DNA from: DATFKA01 sp042095835
GTDB lineage: Bacteria > Bacteroidota > Bacteroidia > Chitinophagales > Saprospiraceae
Assembly: GCA_042095835.1 (NCBI GenBank)
Contig: JBELML010000056.1
Location: 1 to 36,030 of the forward strand
Length of the DNA: 36,030 nucleotides
Reading direction: 5' to 3'
Shown: positions 1 to 8,474 of the stretch, in pieces
How the letters are laid out: each line of letters starts with the position of its first letter
Position numbering within the stretch: position 1 is the first letter of the stretch
The notes under the pieces: generated by a model
What the model saw: only the letters and a program-made list of their open reading frames with translations
Database searches by the model: none
Told to the model about the DNA's origin: nothing
Made by a program: the position numbers and the translations under genes

Positions 1-147
1 AGCCTCAAAATACTGTTTTCTCGCCTGCAACAGAAAACCTTAGACAACTTCATGTTCTAATCGCTCGCAAGTAAATATCCAGATGTTCTTTTACTCTCGG
101 GTATAATATCAATAAGCCAATCATTCCTCAACCAGCACAAGTTGCAA
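1..147 (+). other. Left edge: probable upstream coding sequence with broken frame
   Basis: No complete gene is visible. Frame 1 is open from base 61 into the following gene and encodes a stretch ending KYPDVLLLSG, which looks like the beta-3 strand of a response-regulator receiver domain. That frame is closed upstream by TAA at 58-60. Frame 3 is open from the window edge to TAA at 72-74 and encodes ENLRQLHVLIARK, which would join plausibly to the frame-1 stretch. This suggests that coding sequence enters from outside the window and is interrupted by a +1 shift or a nonsense change around 58-74. The window edge prevents a firm decision. Confidence 0.35.
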
Positions 148-603
148 ATGCTTTTATTAGGTACTCAGACGGCTAATGCGATTTGGGATGTCCCCAAAGA
201 GTGGCTCAACTATACGCTCCACGATAACCTTGCCCAATACAAGGTACAGTTCGCCAAACTGAGTAATCGGGACTTGACAAAAATCGACGACCAGGACTTT
301 GACTTTCAGCAATACTTGATCGATGAAAAGCTGCGCCTGAGTACGGGGCCGCCACCCCAAACCTTGACCGTCACAGAATGGAGGCTCTTTAAAATGGCAG
401 CATTGGGCTATCCTAAAGAAACGATTATTGAGCAACTTGAAATTGGGGCTTATCACGTTTTTCTGGCGAATATTCGAAACAAGCTTGGCCTGGATCAGAA
501 TTATAATAAAGCTCAATTTTTACTCCACGCCCTGCGTATGCAAATTCCTGAGGTAGTCAACCAGGTAGAGGAGCAAGCGAAGTGTAGGATTACTTATCTT
601 TAG
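148..603 (+). CDS. LuxR-type helix-turn-helix protein, probably the C-terminal part of a degenerate response regulator
   Basis: The last 70 or so residues resemble the LuxR/GerE DNA-binding domain: the stretch LTVTEWRLFKMAALGY occupies the place of LTxREREVLxLxAxG, followed by a recognition-helix region and NIRNKLGL in the place of the usual NIxxKLGV. The N-terminal half could be the later part of a receiver domain, since the frame stays open upstream to base 61 and encodes receiver-like residues (see the left-edge entry). ATG at 148 is the first ATG; TTG at 142 is an alternative. If the receiver reading is right, the true start lies outside the window and the gene is frame-broken. Expected role: transcription regulation in the cytoplasm. 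It is followed after 20 bp by a beta-barrel gene on the same strand. Target unknown. Confidence 0.6.
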   Translation: MLLLGTQTANAIWDVPKEWLNYTLHDNLAQYKVQFAKLSNRDLTKIDDQDFDFQQYLIDEKLRLSTGPPPQTLTVTEWRLFKMAALGYPKETIIEQLEIGAYHVFLANIRNKLGLDQNYNKAQFLLHALRMQIPEVVNQVEEQAKCRITYL

Positions 604-623
604 CATTCATCCAAATCAAGAAC

Positions 624-1169
624 ATGACGAAACCGCTTTTCCTTTACCTACTCTTGTTGGTGCTGCCCATATGTACCATTGCTCAACCACTTGACCTCAG
701 TTTTGAGTTTCAAGCTTATCCCACTGGTCTTATTCCTGGTATACAAATCGAAAAAGGGTTTGGAGAAAAAGATGCCCTGCACCTGCGCTTGGGCTATCAA
801 TACATCAGACATGGCGACTTCGGCGTACACGAAGATGAGCGTGGCGATGGCTATGGCTTTAGCTTGGGCTACAAGCATTATTTGAAAGAAAATTTTACAG
901 GTTGGTTCTGGGGATTGCGCAACGATTTGTGGTGGAATACCCTCGATTGGAAAGACAATATAGGCACACCGAACGAAATAGGTGGCAACACAGAGATTGT
1001 AGTGGTACAACCCACGGCGATGGCTGGCTACCTTTTCGAATTAGGCGAAACGGGCTTTTTTACACCAAGTATCGCCTTCGGCTTTGAGGTGAATGTCCAA
1101 ACCGAAGGCGAGGAGACGGGCCAAGGCGCTATATTGCTCCTGGGTTTTGAGATCGGTAAGCGGTTTTAA
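624..1169 (+). CDS. Small outer-membrane beta-barrel protein
   Basis: This 181-residue protein starts with a Sec signal peptide (about residues 1-20, hydrophobic core LFLYLLLLVLPICTIA followed by Q). The mature part alternates polar and hydrophobic residues with Gly and aromatics (HLRLGYQYI, YGFSLGYKHYL, GWFWGLRNDLWW) and ends in FEIGKRF, a terminal Phe typical of outer-membrane barrels recognised by BAM. The length suits an 8-stranded OmpX/OmpW-size barrel. The specific family is not recognised. Its stop codon overlaps that of the convergent alpha-2-macroglobulin-like gene by a few bases (1166-1169), with no terminator between them. Confidence 0.7.
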   Translation: MTKPLFLYLLLLVLPICTIAQPLDLSFEFQAYPTGLIPGIQIEKGFGEKDALHLRLGYQYIRHGDFGVHEDERGDGYGFSLGYKHYLKENFTGWFWGLRNDLWWNTLDWKDNIGTPNEIGGNTEIVVVQPTAMAGYLFELGETGFFTPSIAFGFEVNVQTEGEETGQGAILLLGFEIGKRF

Positions 1170-4100
1170 TGTATCAATACCTTTTGTCCTTTGTTATTAC
1201 CTGAAAAAATGGGAAAATACATCAGCTCTGCTTTAGCGGGATTGAGTTGGTAACGACCAGAATAACGAGGCAAAAGATCTATGGCGATTTTATATTTTCC
1301 AATGGGTAGTTGTTTGTAAAATACGGCTACATAGTTTTTGTAATGCTCTCGATAAACCTCCGGATAGCTGCCGCGCTTTTTCTCGGCGTAGGAGCAGCCA
1401 GCTGGAATTGGGATTTCTACCATTACGTAATTGGCCTCTTGCTTAACCTCTAGCTCTACAATCATTTGGGTAGTTTCACCGGCAACCAGTTGGTGATCTT
1501 TTTCAGTAAAAGAAGTACCTAGCTCAAAGAGATCACGCTTTGGTTCTGGACTGGTTTGCCAAGCTTCTTGGTAGGCAGTCAGGTACAGAGGCAAGGTGCC
1601 GCTCTTTTGCAGACTTAGCGATTCCTTGGCATTGATCACCGTGTCTAATGGAAAAGTGGAGATTGCTCGACCATTCACCGAAAGGCTTATTTCCTGCAAG
1701 AGGCTATCTTTTTGTAATAAAGCTGGAAGCGTGAGGGCTATCCATTGCGCCCGCTCGTAGGTATTCATCCGGAAGCGTTGACGGAGTAGGTATTGCCTCA
1801 TTGAGCTTGCCTGCTTCTGATATGAAGGATCATTTTGTAATACCTCTAGAACTAAAAGGTTGATAAAAATAGGGCTCGACTGTGGAAGCCATCTAGCAAG
1901 GGTATCCTGATAAAAGAGATTGCCGAAGGCATCTTTTTGCTGGTAGACTTTCAGCGTATCCAGGCTGTAGTCTAGATTCCTTTTCTGCTTGAGCCGAAGG
2001 ATGCGTAAGCAATCTTCCAAAGGCATCAGGGTGTCGTTTTGCTCAATGGTTGCTATATAGCGATTGTAATCTAGGGTCTGCTCTAAAGCCACTAAGAGCT
2101 CTAAGAGATCGATCGATCCTCGGTCTATATCTGTGGCTTCTAATTCAAAAACTTGGTCAAGTAAGCGATCCTCTAAGGTGTTCCACTGCACTTTATAGCC
2201 TAAATTTCTAGCTTCTTGCAGGGTCCGTAAAACGTGGTGCGTAATCCAATCAAGGCTGCTCGATTTTCTCCACCAGCCCCAGCCGCCTTCCCGATTCTGA
2301 TTGCTCTCCAGGCGATTGATGAGTTGTTGGGCTTTGTTGATATCCTTGAATTTTTCTCCTCTGAAATTTGCGACCCGCTGCTGGGCTAGATAGGCCCCTA
2401 ATTGAGACGCCAGTTGCTCGTTGCATTGGTACCGATATTGCTGTAGCTTTTCTAGATCAAACTCCAGTACTTTTAGCAAATTGGCCTCTGCTCGCAGGTG
2501 GATAGGAGCGTCCAGGACAAAACTATCCAAACGCAGCGAGGTGTCCCCATTTAAGCGAAAGAAGTATCCTTCAGACCTGGCTATTCCTTGTGGAAAAATT
2601 GGAATCGGGCGTTTTTCACCATCCTGATAGCCGTCTTCCTTTTGGATAATATATTGTACCGAAATGGTGTCCTTATCCGGAGCAACCACCAGAAAAGTAT
2701 CTATCACAGACTCCTCCAAACGAAGCATTTGTTGATCCTGAACCTCCTCATTGATGGAGAAACTTGTGCTAACTGCCACTGTATCGGTGCTATAGTTGAG
2801 CGCTTTGGCAATTACTTGGCTGGTATCTCCTTGCACGAGGAACCGTGGAACATTCAGCTGCCCCATGAGTGGTTTATAAGCTTTGATATTGGTTTCCAAC
2901 TGGGCGGTGTGCCGCTTGCCATCCATCGCCAATACAAAGGTGCGCCAGTTGGTTACATCATCTGGGAAAGTCACCTTGAAGCGGGCTTCGCCATTTGCGT
3001 CAGTCACTAGATTCGGTTGCCAGAAGGCGTAATCTCTGAATTGATCTCTGATAGAAAAAGTAGTTTCCAAAGCGCCTTGCTCCAAGATGGGAGCTTTATC
3101 CTTATCTGCTAAGACTTGCTCGATAAAGTTGCCCGTTGTAGTATTGATGATGATGACTCCGTCTGCCGCCTTGGAGCCATAGATGGCGGTTGCTTGCTCA
3201 TTTTTTAGTACGGTCACCTCGGCAATCATGTCAGGACGGAGTCCGACCGGTAGTCCGTCGACCAGAAGACCATCAATCAAGTATAGTGGCTTTGCATCTG
3301 ATTGGATACTATTCAGGCCTCTAATTTCAACGCCCGATGCTACTCCTTGGAGGAAGCCGGTTACTTCTGCTGTTGAAATACCATTTTGGATAGCTATCTC
3401 TTTTCGTCTTAAGGTCAACTTGCTTTCTTCAGTAGGCACAGTGCTCAAAGCAGCATCTCTACTAACCTTGGCTATTCCAAGCCCGGTTACTACAATTTCA
3501 TCAAACACTTCGGCGCTGTTCTCTAGACCTACATTTAATACGCCACGACCATTGGTGCTTATTTCTTGAGTAGAAAATCCGGTATAACTTACAAAAAGAT
3601 CTCCTGTTCCAGGTGGGACTTTGATGGAATAATATCCATCAATATCTGTGACCGTACCTGAGTTTGTGCCCTTCACTAGAATACTCGCACCGATCAAGGG
3701 ATCACCTGTGTCATCGGTGATATAACCCGATACCGTCGTCCAATCATTTGGAATATCTAAATCCTTAAAGTAGGACTTTTGAATAGCTTGAAAAGTGGCT
3801 TGGGTGTCTTGTGGATGAAACAGGGCTTCTTGTATCTTTTGTAGGGTTTGGATGCTGAAGCTATCTTTGGGGCTTAGTTCGATACTATCTAGCTGGGCAT
3901 AAAGTATACCATTGCCCTCTACGGGTAAACTATCTATTTTGATGTAGCGAGCATCCTCAAAAAATAGAAAGACCGAATGAAAACCTGGTGCTAAATCATA
4001 GGCCTCCTGATTATTTCCAGGTATAATCTGAAAATCGTAGGGGTTTTCTGAGCGGATTATCATGCGGTGTAGAATCGGGCTGGGCAAGCGTGTTTTATTT

Positions 4101-7069
4101 ATCTTCAGTTTGAGCGCTCCCTTGCCTTTCGTCGTTCTTTGTGGATAGTCGTAGAAGGTTTCTAACTGTAGCTGCTGCATTTTGGCGCGGTAGGCGCGGG
4201 CTTGCATTGTCTTTTGCGTTATTGCCTCTTCATCTAAGATATATTCCTGGAAAGTTGGGAGACTAAAAAGATCAATTAAATCTTCTTCATAGGACTTCAT
4301 TTTGAGCAATCGTTCTCCAAATGTATATTCGAAGCCCGCTTCAAAGCGAAAATCGTAACTGATACTATCCTCCATAAATCGAACAGGCCCATCGTAAATG
4401 GGTCCCGCCCATCCTTGTTTATAAAATCGACTTTGGTAAGTTCTTCCTTTATCTAAGGAAATTACCCTATCGCCCTGCTGCAAATATCGAATTCCTTCTT
4501 CTTTCTGATAAGGCATTAGGTAGCTTCTATATTCTTTAACAAGCTCCGCATTAACCTCCTCCTTCATTGCTTGAATATGTACCCCCTTTTGACGCAAGTC
4601 AGTAGATAGGCTTATAATCAGTTTTTCTCCTGGGGGCACCCACAGGCTATCGATGGTGATCCAGTGTTTGGAAGTGCGCAAACGTAGCTGGTGATAGCCA
4701 GGGTTTACTCGAAAAGCGTAGGGCAACTCATTGGTAGTCCAACTGAAATAGACAGGCTTGCGATCAATTTCTAGGATGTGAATTACTTCTTCTCGAACAT
4801 AAGGCGCTAGCTGGCTTGTGCTATCTTTAGTAGCATAAGAATAGCGATAGATGCTGTCTTGAGGGAAAAGAAACTGATAATATGCTAGCTCATCTAGCTT
4901 TGCAAATTCTTTCCAAAAAGGATAATTGTCCAGCACTGTTTCTGCATTCTTCTTCCATTTTGCTTCTAGGTCGAAGGTGTTGAAGATGGATAAGGTTTTC
5001 CCTTCTTTACTTAAATTGGGTAAGCCAGGCTGTTTATAATCCTTAAATTTTTTCGTAAGTCCGTAGGCTGTTAAGTCAACCTGAGGTACTGGTTTGTCCT
5101 GCTCGTCGGTTACTTTGATGGTCACTTCTTGTTCCTGTCCTGGATAAACGGTAGTAGGAAGGTTGGTTTCAATGGTTATTTGTTCCCTGGTGCCAGAGAG
5201 GCCGTAATTTTTTTCTATCACTCTTCCGGCCCAAACATAACGCAGCATCAGGTAGGCGTTCTTGGAAGCTTTGACCCTAAATATAGTGTCTAGGCGTGTA
5301 GTAAAGCCTCGGGCTTCTTCTTTGTCTATCTCATAAAAGAAATAATTGAAAGGAATTTGCTGTGGGTTGATGGTATTCACCACAATGGAATCTCCAAGCC
5401 GGTTGGTGAGCAAGCTGAATTGTGCATCTCCCTGTTCAATGACCACTTTATCGGACCACTCTCCATCGGAGAAAATATACTCCCTTCCTTGATGGAGTAT
5501 AGGTAGCCGTAATGGTAGCTGAACAAAGGTATCTAAGATGCTTTTACGCATTGGAGCCTGGACTACAAGTTTTAAGTTTGCAGTATCTTCTTTACCCGTA
5601 TCCAAGTACTTGAACAAGATAGAATCCTGTAAGAATTGACGGGTCACTTTGGTTTGTTGATAGTAATAGTCAACTTGGTCGCTTTTGCTCAGGCGCTCAT
5701 TATCGCTCGTTTGTAAAGTGGTTTGAATCTCGTATTGAAAATTTGCAGAGGGGAAGTTTTCATCGGGGATAGAAATGGTGGTTTCTTCTCGGGGGTCGAG
5801 CTCTTTTTCGATATAAAAAAGTGTATCTGGTGCAAAAGTGATATCCGCGATTTGCTTATTCCATTGACTAATTGTTCCTAATATTTCTACTCTACCATCG
5901 GGTAGAAATAGGTCATTCTCATCGCTTGCTTTCACATAGAATTGAACGGTATCACCTTGGTAGTGATCTTCGCTCTCCAAACGAATCGCTAGTTCATTTT
6001 TGGCTAACTCGTAATCCTCTAATCGCAAATAGTCGCCGAGGATCTTACGGTTTTTATGATTGAGACCGATAGAGAATCCTTGATCTAAACGCAAATCAAG
6101 ACTATCAACCAAAACAAAGTGTCCAGCATAAGCACCTGGAGATTTGGGGGCTAAATTAGGTAGCTTGACCTTGGGACGGTAGCTGGGGCCGATATAAACA
6201 TCAACTTGCTTTTTTAGGGGCTTTCCGGACTTTGCATGTACGACAAAGGCTTTCCAAAATAGCGTATCTCCTGGTCGGTAAATTGGCTGATTAGTCACAA
6301 AATAACCTGTGTATTTTGAAGGCTTATCATAGTAATCATCTTCACAGTAGTAATCATCAAAGAGGCAGGCTACGCGGGCGTACATTTTTTCAAAAAAGCG
6401 TCCTGTTTTATACATCCTTGGTGTTGGACGACCTTGTATAATCGATTGCACACCTTCAATGGGAGCAGCAACGATAAATTTTATTGGTCGATAAATATAT
6501 TTTTGCACGCCATACTGTACATAGCCTTTGCCCAGGCGATTGAAGAAGGACCGGTTATGCCGGCGGTCCACTTCATAGTAGTAATCGACGTCTTGATAGC
6601 TCACTGTCAGCAAACCTTGTCGGTTGCTCTTTTTTAAACGATAAGCCTGGCTTTTTTCGTCGTAAGGGATACGGCGGTTCTTAATTTTGACGCTAGCATC
6701 TGAAATAGGCTTACCTTTTAAATCGAGAATCTGCAAGCATAAATCTTGGGTATTGTTAAGCGCGTGTCCTAAAAAGGGTTGATAGGTTTGCAGTTCGTAC
6801 ACCAGTTGATTATCGACGATCTCGACTTTTAGATAGTGGCCCTGCTTAAGTTCAGGTATTGTATCTTGATGGAGAAGAAAGGAGTCTACAAAGTGGTTTA
6901 AATATTGTAGATCAAACTCAGGAAGCTCAGCAGTATATAAAGTCTTAGCCTGCTCATTATCCAATTGAAAAAGGTAGAAATGTGGTGCACTTTGGGGACT
7001 TTTCAACAGGTCTTGTCCTTTAGCATAATAGCTAAATAGTAGCAAAGTTAGTAGGAGGTAGGTACGCAT
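1166..7069 (-). CDS. Alpha-2-macroglobulin-like protein with inserted SusC-type regulatory and TonB-plug domains
   Basis: The protein has 1967 residues from ATG at 7069, chosen because it gives a signal peptide (MRTYLLLTLLLFSYYAKG, then Q). Seen in order: an N-terminal beta-rich region; an MG2-like segment near residues 256-274 with YRPGDTLFWKA; further MG-like modules; a carboxypeptidase-regulatory-like domain near 1111-1185 (VSGYITDDTGDPLIGASILV); a TonB plug-like domain near 1187-1317 (DEIVVTGLG at its start, PLYLIDGLLVDG, then YGSKAADGVIIINT); the A2M domain from about 1332 (DQFRDYAFWQPNLVTDANG); and a thioester domain with CNEQ at 1549-1552. Macroglobulins of this kind covalently trap proteases. 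CNEQ fits the CxEQ thioester motif, so trapping is plausible here. No beta-barrel follows the plug. It lies downstream of a small anti-sigma-like gene, separated by a strong hairpin. No pbpC neighbour, common for bacterial A2M genes, is present. Confidence 0.88.
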   Translation of the reverse strand: MRTYLLLTLLLFSYYAKGQDLLKSPQSAPHFYLFQLDNEQAKTLYTAELPEFDLQYLNHFVDSFLLHQDTIPELKQGHYLKVEIVDNQLVYELQTYQPFLGHALNNTQDLCLQILDLKGKPISDASVKIKNRRIPYDEKSQAYRLKKSNRQGLLTVSYQDVDYYYEVDRRHNRSFFNRLGKGYVQYGVQKYIYRPIKFIVAAPIEGVQSIIQGRPTPRMYKTGRFFEKMYARVACLFDDYYCEDDYYDKPSKYTGYFVTNQPIYRPGDTLFWKAFVVHAKSGKPLKKQVDVYIGPSYRPKVKLPNLAPKSPGAYAGHFVLVDSLDLRLDQGFSIGLNHKNRKILGDYLRLEDYELAKNELAIRLESEDHYQGDTVQFYVKASDENDLFLPDGRVEILGTISQWNKQIADITFAPDTLFYIEKELDPREETTISIPDENFPSANFQYEIQTTLQTSDNERLSKSDQVDYYYQQTKVTRQFLQDSILFKYLDTGKEDTANLKLVVQAPMRKSILDTFVQLPLRLPILHQGREYIFSDGEWSDKVVIEQGDAQFSLLTNRLGDSIVVNTINPQQIPFNYFFYEIDKEEARGFTTRLDTIFRVKASKNAYLMLRYVWAGRVIEKNYGLSGTREQITIETNLPTTVYPGQEQEVTIKVTDEQDKPVPQVDLTAYGLTKKFKDYKQPGLPNLSKEGKTLSIFNTFDLEAKWKKNAETVLDNYPFWKEFAKLDELAYYQFLFPQDSIYRYSYATKDSTSQLAPYVREEVIHILEIDRKPVYFSWTTNELPYAFRVNPGYHQLRLRTSKHWITIDSLWVPPGEKLIISLSTDLRQKGVHIQAMKEEVNAELVKEYRSYLMPYQKEEGIRYLQQGDRVISLDKGRTYQSRFYKQGWAGPIYDGPVRFMEDSISYDFRFEAGFEYTFGERLLKMKSYEEDLIDLFSLPTFQEYILDEEAITQKTMQARAYRAKMQQLQLETFYDYPQRTTKGKGALKLKINKTRLPSPILHRMIIRSENPYDFQIIPGNNQEAYDLAPGFHSVFLFFEDARYIKIDSLPVEGNGILYAQLDSIELSPKDSFSIQTLQKIQEALFHPQDTQATFQAIQKSYFKDLDIPNDWTTVSGYITDDTGDPLIGASILVKGTNSGTVTDIDGYYSIKVPPGTGDLFVSYTGFSTQEISTNGRGVLNVGLENSAEVFDEIVVTGLGIAKVSRDAALSTVPTEESKLTLRRKEIAIQNGISTAEVTGFLQGVASGVEIRGLNSIQSDAKPLYLIDGLLVDGLPVGLRPDMIAEVTVLKNEQATAIYGSKAADGVIIINTTTGNFIEQVLADKDKAPILEQGALETTFSIRDQFRDYAFWQPNLVTDANGEARFKVTFPDDVTNWRTFVLAMDGKRHTAQLETNIKAYKPLMGQLNVPRFLVQGDTSQVIAKALNYSTDTVAVSTSFSINEEVQDQQMLRLEESVIDTFLVVAPDKDTISVQYIIQKEDGYQDGEKRPIPIFPQGIARSEGYFFRLNGDTSLRLDSFVLDAPIHLRAEANLLKVLEFDLEKLQQYRYQCNEQLASQLGAYLAQQRVANFRGEKFKDINKAQQLINRLESNQNREGGWGWWRKSSSLDWITHHVLRTLQEARNLGYKVQWNTLEDRLLDQVFELEATDIDRGSIDLLELLVALEQTLDYNRYIATIEQNDTLMPLEDCLRILRLKQKRNLDYSLDTLKVYQQKDAFGNLFYQDTLARWLPQSSPIFINLLVLEVLQNDPSYQKQASSMRQYLLRQRFRMNTYERAQWIALTLPALLQKDSLLQEISLSVNGRAISTFPLDTVINAKESLSLQKSGTLPLYLTAYQEAWQTSPEPKRDLFELGTSFTEKDHQLVAGETTQMIVELEVKQEANYVMVEIPIPAGCSYAEKKRGSYPEVYREHYKNYVAVFYKQLPIGKYKIAIDLLPRYSGRYQLNPAKAELMYFPIFSGNNKGQKVLIH

Positions 7070-7130
7070 AGTGTATAGGTTTAGTTCAATGATGCAAAGA
7101 TGAAGGGCTTTGCATAAGGCTATTGAACTA

Positions 7131-7166
7131 CAAACGCCTTTTGCTATAATTAGCAAAAGGCGTTTG
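7131..7166 (-). terminator. Perfect 16-bp hairpin, probable terminator or attenuator
   Basis: CAAACGCCTTTTGCTA at 7131-7146 and its exact reverse complement at 7151-7166 enclose a four-base loop. It lies 27 bp after the stop of the 77-residue gene and 61 bp before the macroglobulin start, both on the minus strand. It lacks a clear U-tract, so termination may be partial and it may set the ratio of the two genes (inference). Confidence 0.6.
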
Positions 7167-7192
7167 GCTGTAAGACGATTTATTTACTTGGC

Positions 7193-7426
7193 TTAGCAAG
7201 ATTCCAAGGCTGTTGTTTTGCTGTACCTCAGAATATTGTCCATAGCTGAGCGGGGCGCATTGAACTTGGCCTTTGGCAATTTATGATAAGCTGATTTCAG
7301 CGCATTGTACTGCTTTCTAAGTCGAACATCACTGCGTAATGCTTCACTAATCGCTAGTCTTTCGGTCGCTGATACTTCGTTGTAAATAAATTGAATAAGA
7401 GAAGATTGTGTAAATTTTTGCGTCAT
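7193..7426 (-). CDS. Small helical protein resembling an anti-sigma-factor N-terminal domain
   Basis: The 77-residue protein has no signal peptide or membrane segment. Its N-terminal half (LIQFIYNEVSATERLAISEA, then LRSDVRLRKQYNAL) has the helical pattern of the short anti-sigma-factor N-terminal domain, in which a chain such as LxxYxxgElsxxExxxxExxL is common, but it lacks the zinc-binding HxxxCxxC of classical zinc-finger anti-sigma factors. Small proteins of this form are frequent in Bacteroidota and usually left as hypothetical. It is transcribed toward the macroglobulin gene and separated from it by a perfect hairpin. No sigma-factor gene lies next to it in this window, so the role is uncertain. 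Confidence 0.65.
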   Translation of the reverse strand: MTQKFTQSSLIQFIYNEVSATERLAISEALRSDVRLRKQYNALKSAYHKLPKAKFNAPRSAMDNILRYSKTTALESC

Positions 7427-7678
7427 ACAAACATTTATTGGTTAATGAAATAGAACCTTTGGATACTACTTTAGAGGTTATTAAAATTTGAGCGTAGTAT
7501 CATACCCATAGTCGATAATTAAACTACAAAAAAAATGGGATTATTGTCTAGAACCCCTATTTTTTAACACTTATCCAAATTTCAAGAATACTATTTTCGG
7601 GAGACAGCCTTATTTTTGACCCTTCCCCAGTATTCTATCCAAATTTTACGAGCACCTTAACATCAATTCCATGCAATA

Positions 7679-7728
7679 TTTGTTGATTTGCTGTAAATTG
7701 TATATTCTAGAAAGTCTATCAGACTTTC
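7679..7728 (+). promoter_or_regulatory. Possible promoter and hairpin upstream of the DUF4294 gene
   Basis: The gene-free stretch 7427-7785 is AT-rich. Within it, TTTG at 7679-7682 is separated by 18 bases from TATATTCT at 7701-7708, a partial match to the Bacteroidota TTTG / TAnnTTTG promoter. Directly after it, GAAAGTCT at 7710-7717 and AGACTTTC at 7721-7728 form a perfect 8-bp hairpin with a three-base loop, which would sit at the 5' end of the transcript. The rest of the interval shows no other clear signal. Confidence 0.35.
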
Positions 7729-7785
7729 ATTAGGTAATAAGGGTACAAAGTGACCTTTCTTGCCTCAAATTATAAAGGATTGCCG

Positions 7786-8436
7786 ATGAAAACATTAGGT
7801 GTAGTTTGGACAGTATGTTTACTTGGACTTTTGGGGACTTCCCTACAAGCCCAAGAAGAAAGTACCGGTAAGGTGACTATCAATGGCTTGCCCTATGAGT
7901 ATATGGTCGATGAGTGTGGCGACACTTTAATCATGGCAACTATTAGCGAAGTACCCATTTCCTCTATGCGGATGTTTGACAATCCAGAGGATTTAAAAAA
8001 ATATCGCTTGTATAGAAGGTACGCCTACAAGGTTTATCCTTATGCTGCCGAAGCGATTAAAATTTTCAGAGAGGTAGAGTACGTCACCAATGACCTTAAA
8101 AAAAGGGATCGTAGAAAGCATATCCGCAAACTACAGAAGGACCTCAAAAACGAATTTGAAGACCCTCTCAAAAAATTGACCAGAACACAGGGCATGATTC
8201 TCTTCAAAATGATTGAGCGAGAATTGGATACCTCTATGTTTGATTTACTGAAGGATTTAAAAGGAGGCGTTACCGCATCTTATTGGGGCACTCTTGGCCG
8301 ACTCTATGGTCATCGCCTAAAAGAAAAGTATGAAAGGGGAGAGAACAAAATCCTAGACTTGGTGCTGGATGATATCGATATTTCTTATGAGGTGCCAGAG
8401 CGTAATACCTTATTAGGAGACGATGGCAAGCAATAA
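7786..8436 (+). CDS. DUF4294 family secreted protein
   Basis: The start is ATG at 7786, which begins directly with a signal peptide (MKTLGVVWTVCLLGLLGTSL, cleavage after AQA); a GTG at 7750 would put 12 charged or polar residues in front and is rejected. The mature protein of about 195 residues has the DUF4294 features: a short beta segment (INGLPYEYMVDECGDTL), then a conserved basic helical part (YRLYRRYAYKVYPYAAEAIK), a Lys/Arg-rich stretch (KKRDRRKHIRKLQKDLK), and SYWGTLGRLYGHRLKEKY. Family members are periplasmic or envelope proteins of Bacteroidota with no established function. It lies 38 bp upstream of an OmpA-domain gene on the same strand, so both may serve the envelope. Confidence 0.8.
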   Translation: MKTLGVVWTVCLLGLLGTSLQAQEESTGKVTINGLPYEYMVDECGDTLIMATISEVPISSMRMFDNPEDLKKYRLYRRYAYKVYPYAAEAIKIFREVEYVTNDLKKRDRRKHIRKLQKDLKNEFEDPLKKLTRTQGMILFKMIERELDTSMFDLLKDLKGGVTASYWGTLGRLYGHRLKEKYERGENKILDLVLDDIDISYEVPERNTLLGDDGKQ

Positions 8437-8474
8437 GTAAAAGGCGGTACAAGTGCGCATAATCCATAGAATAT

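Noticed and set aside
3119..3739. The plug module in the macroglobulin gene as an assembly chimera or a separate SusC gene fragment
   Set aside because: The reading frame is continuous on both sides, the macroglobulin domains resume right after it, and no frameshift or stop is present.
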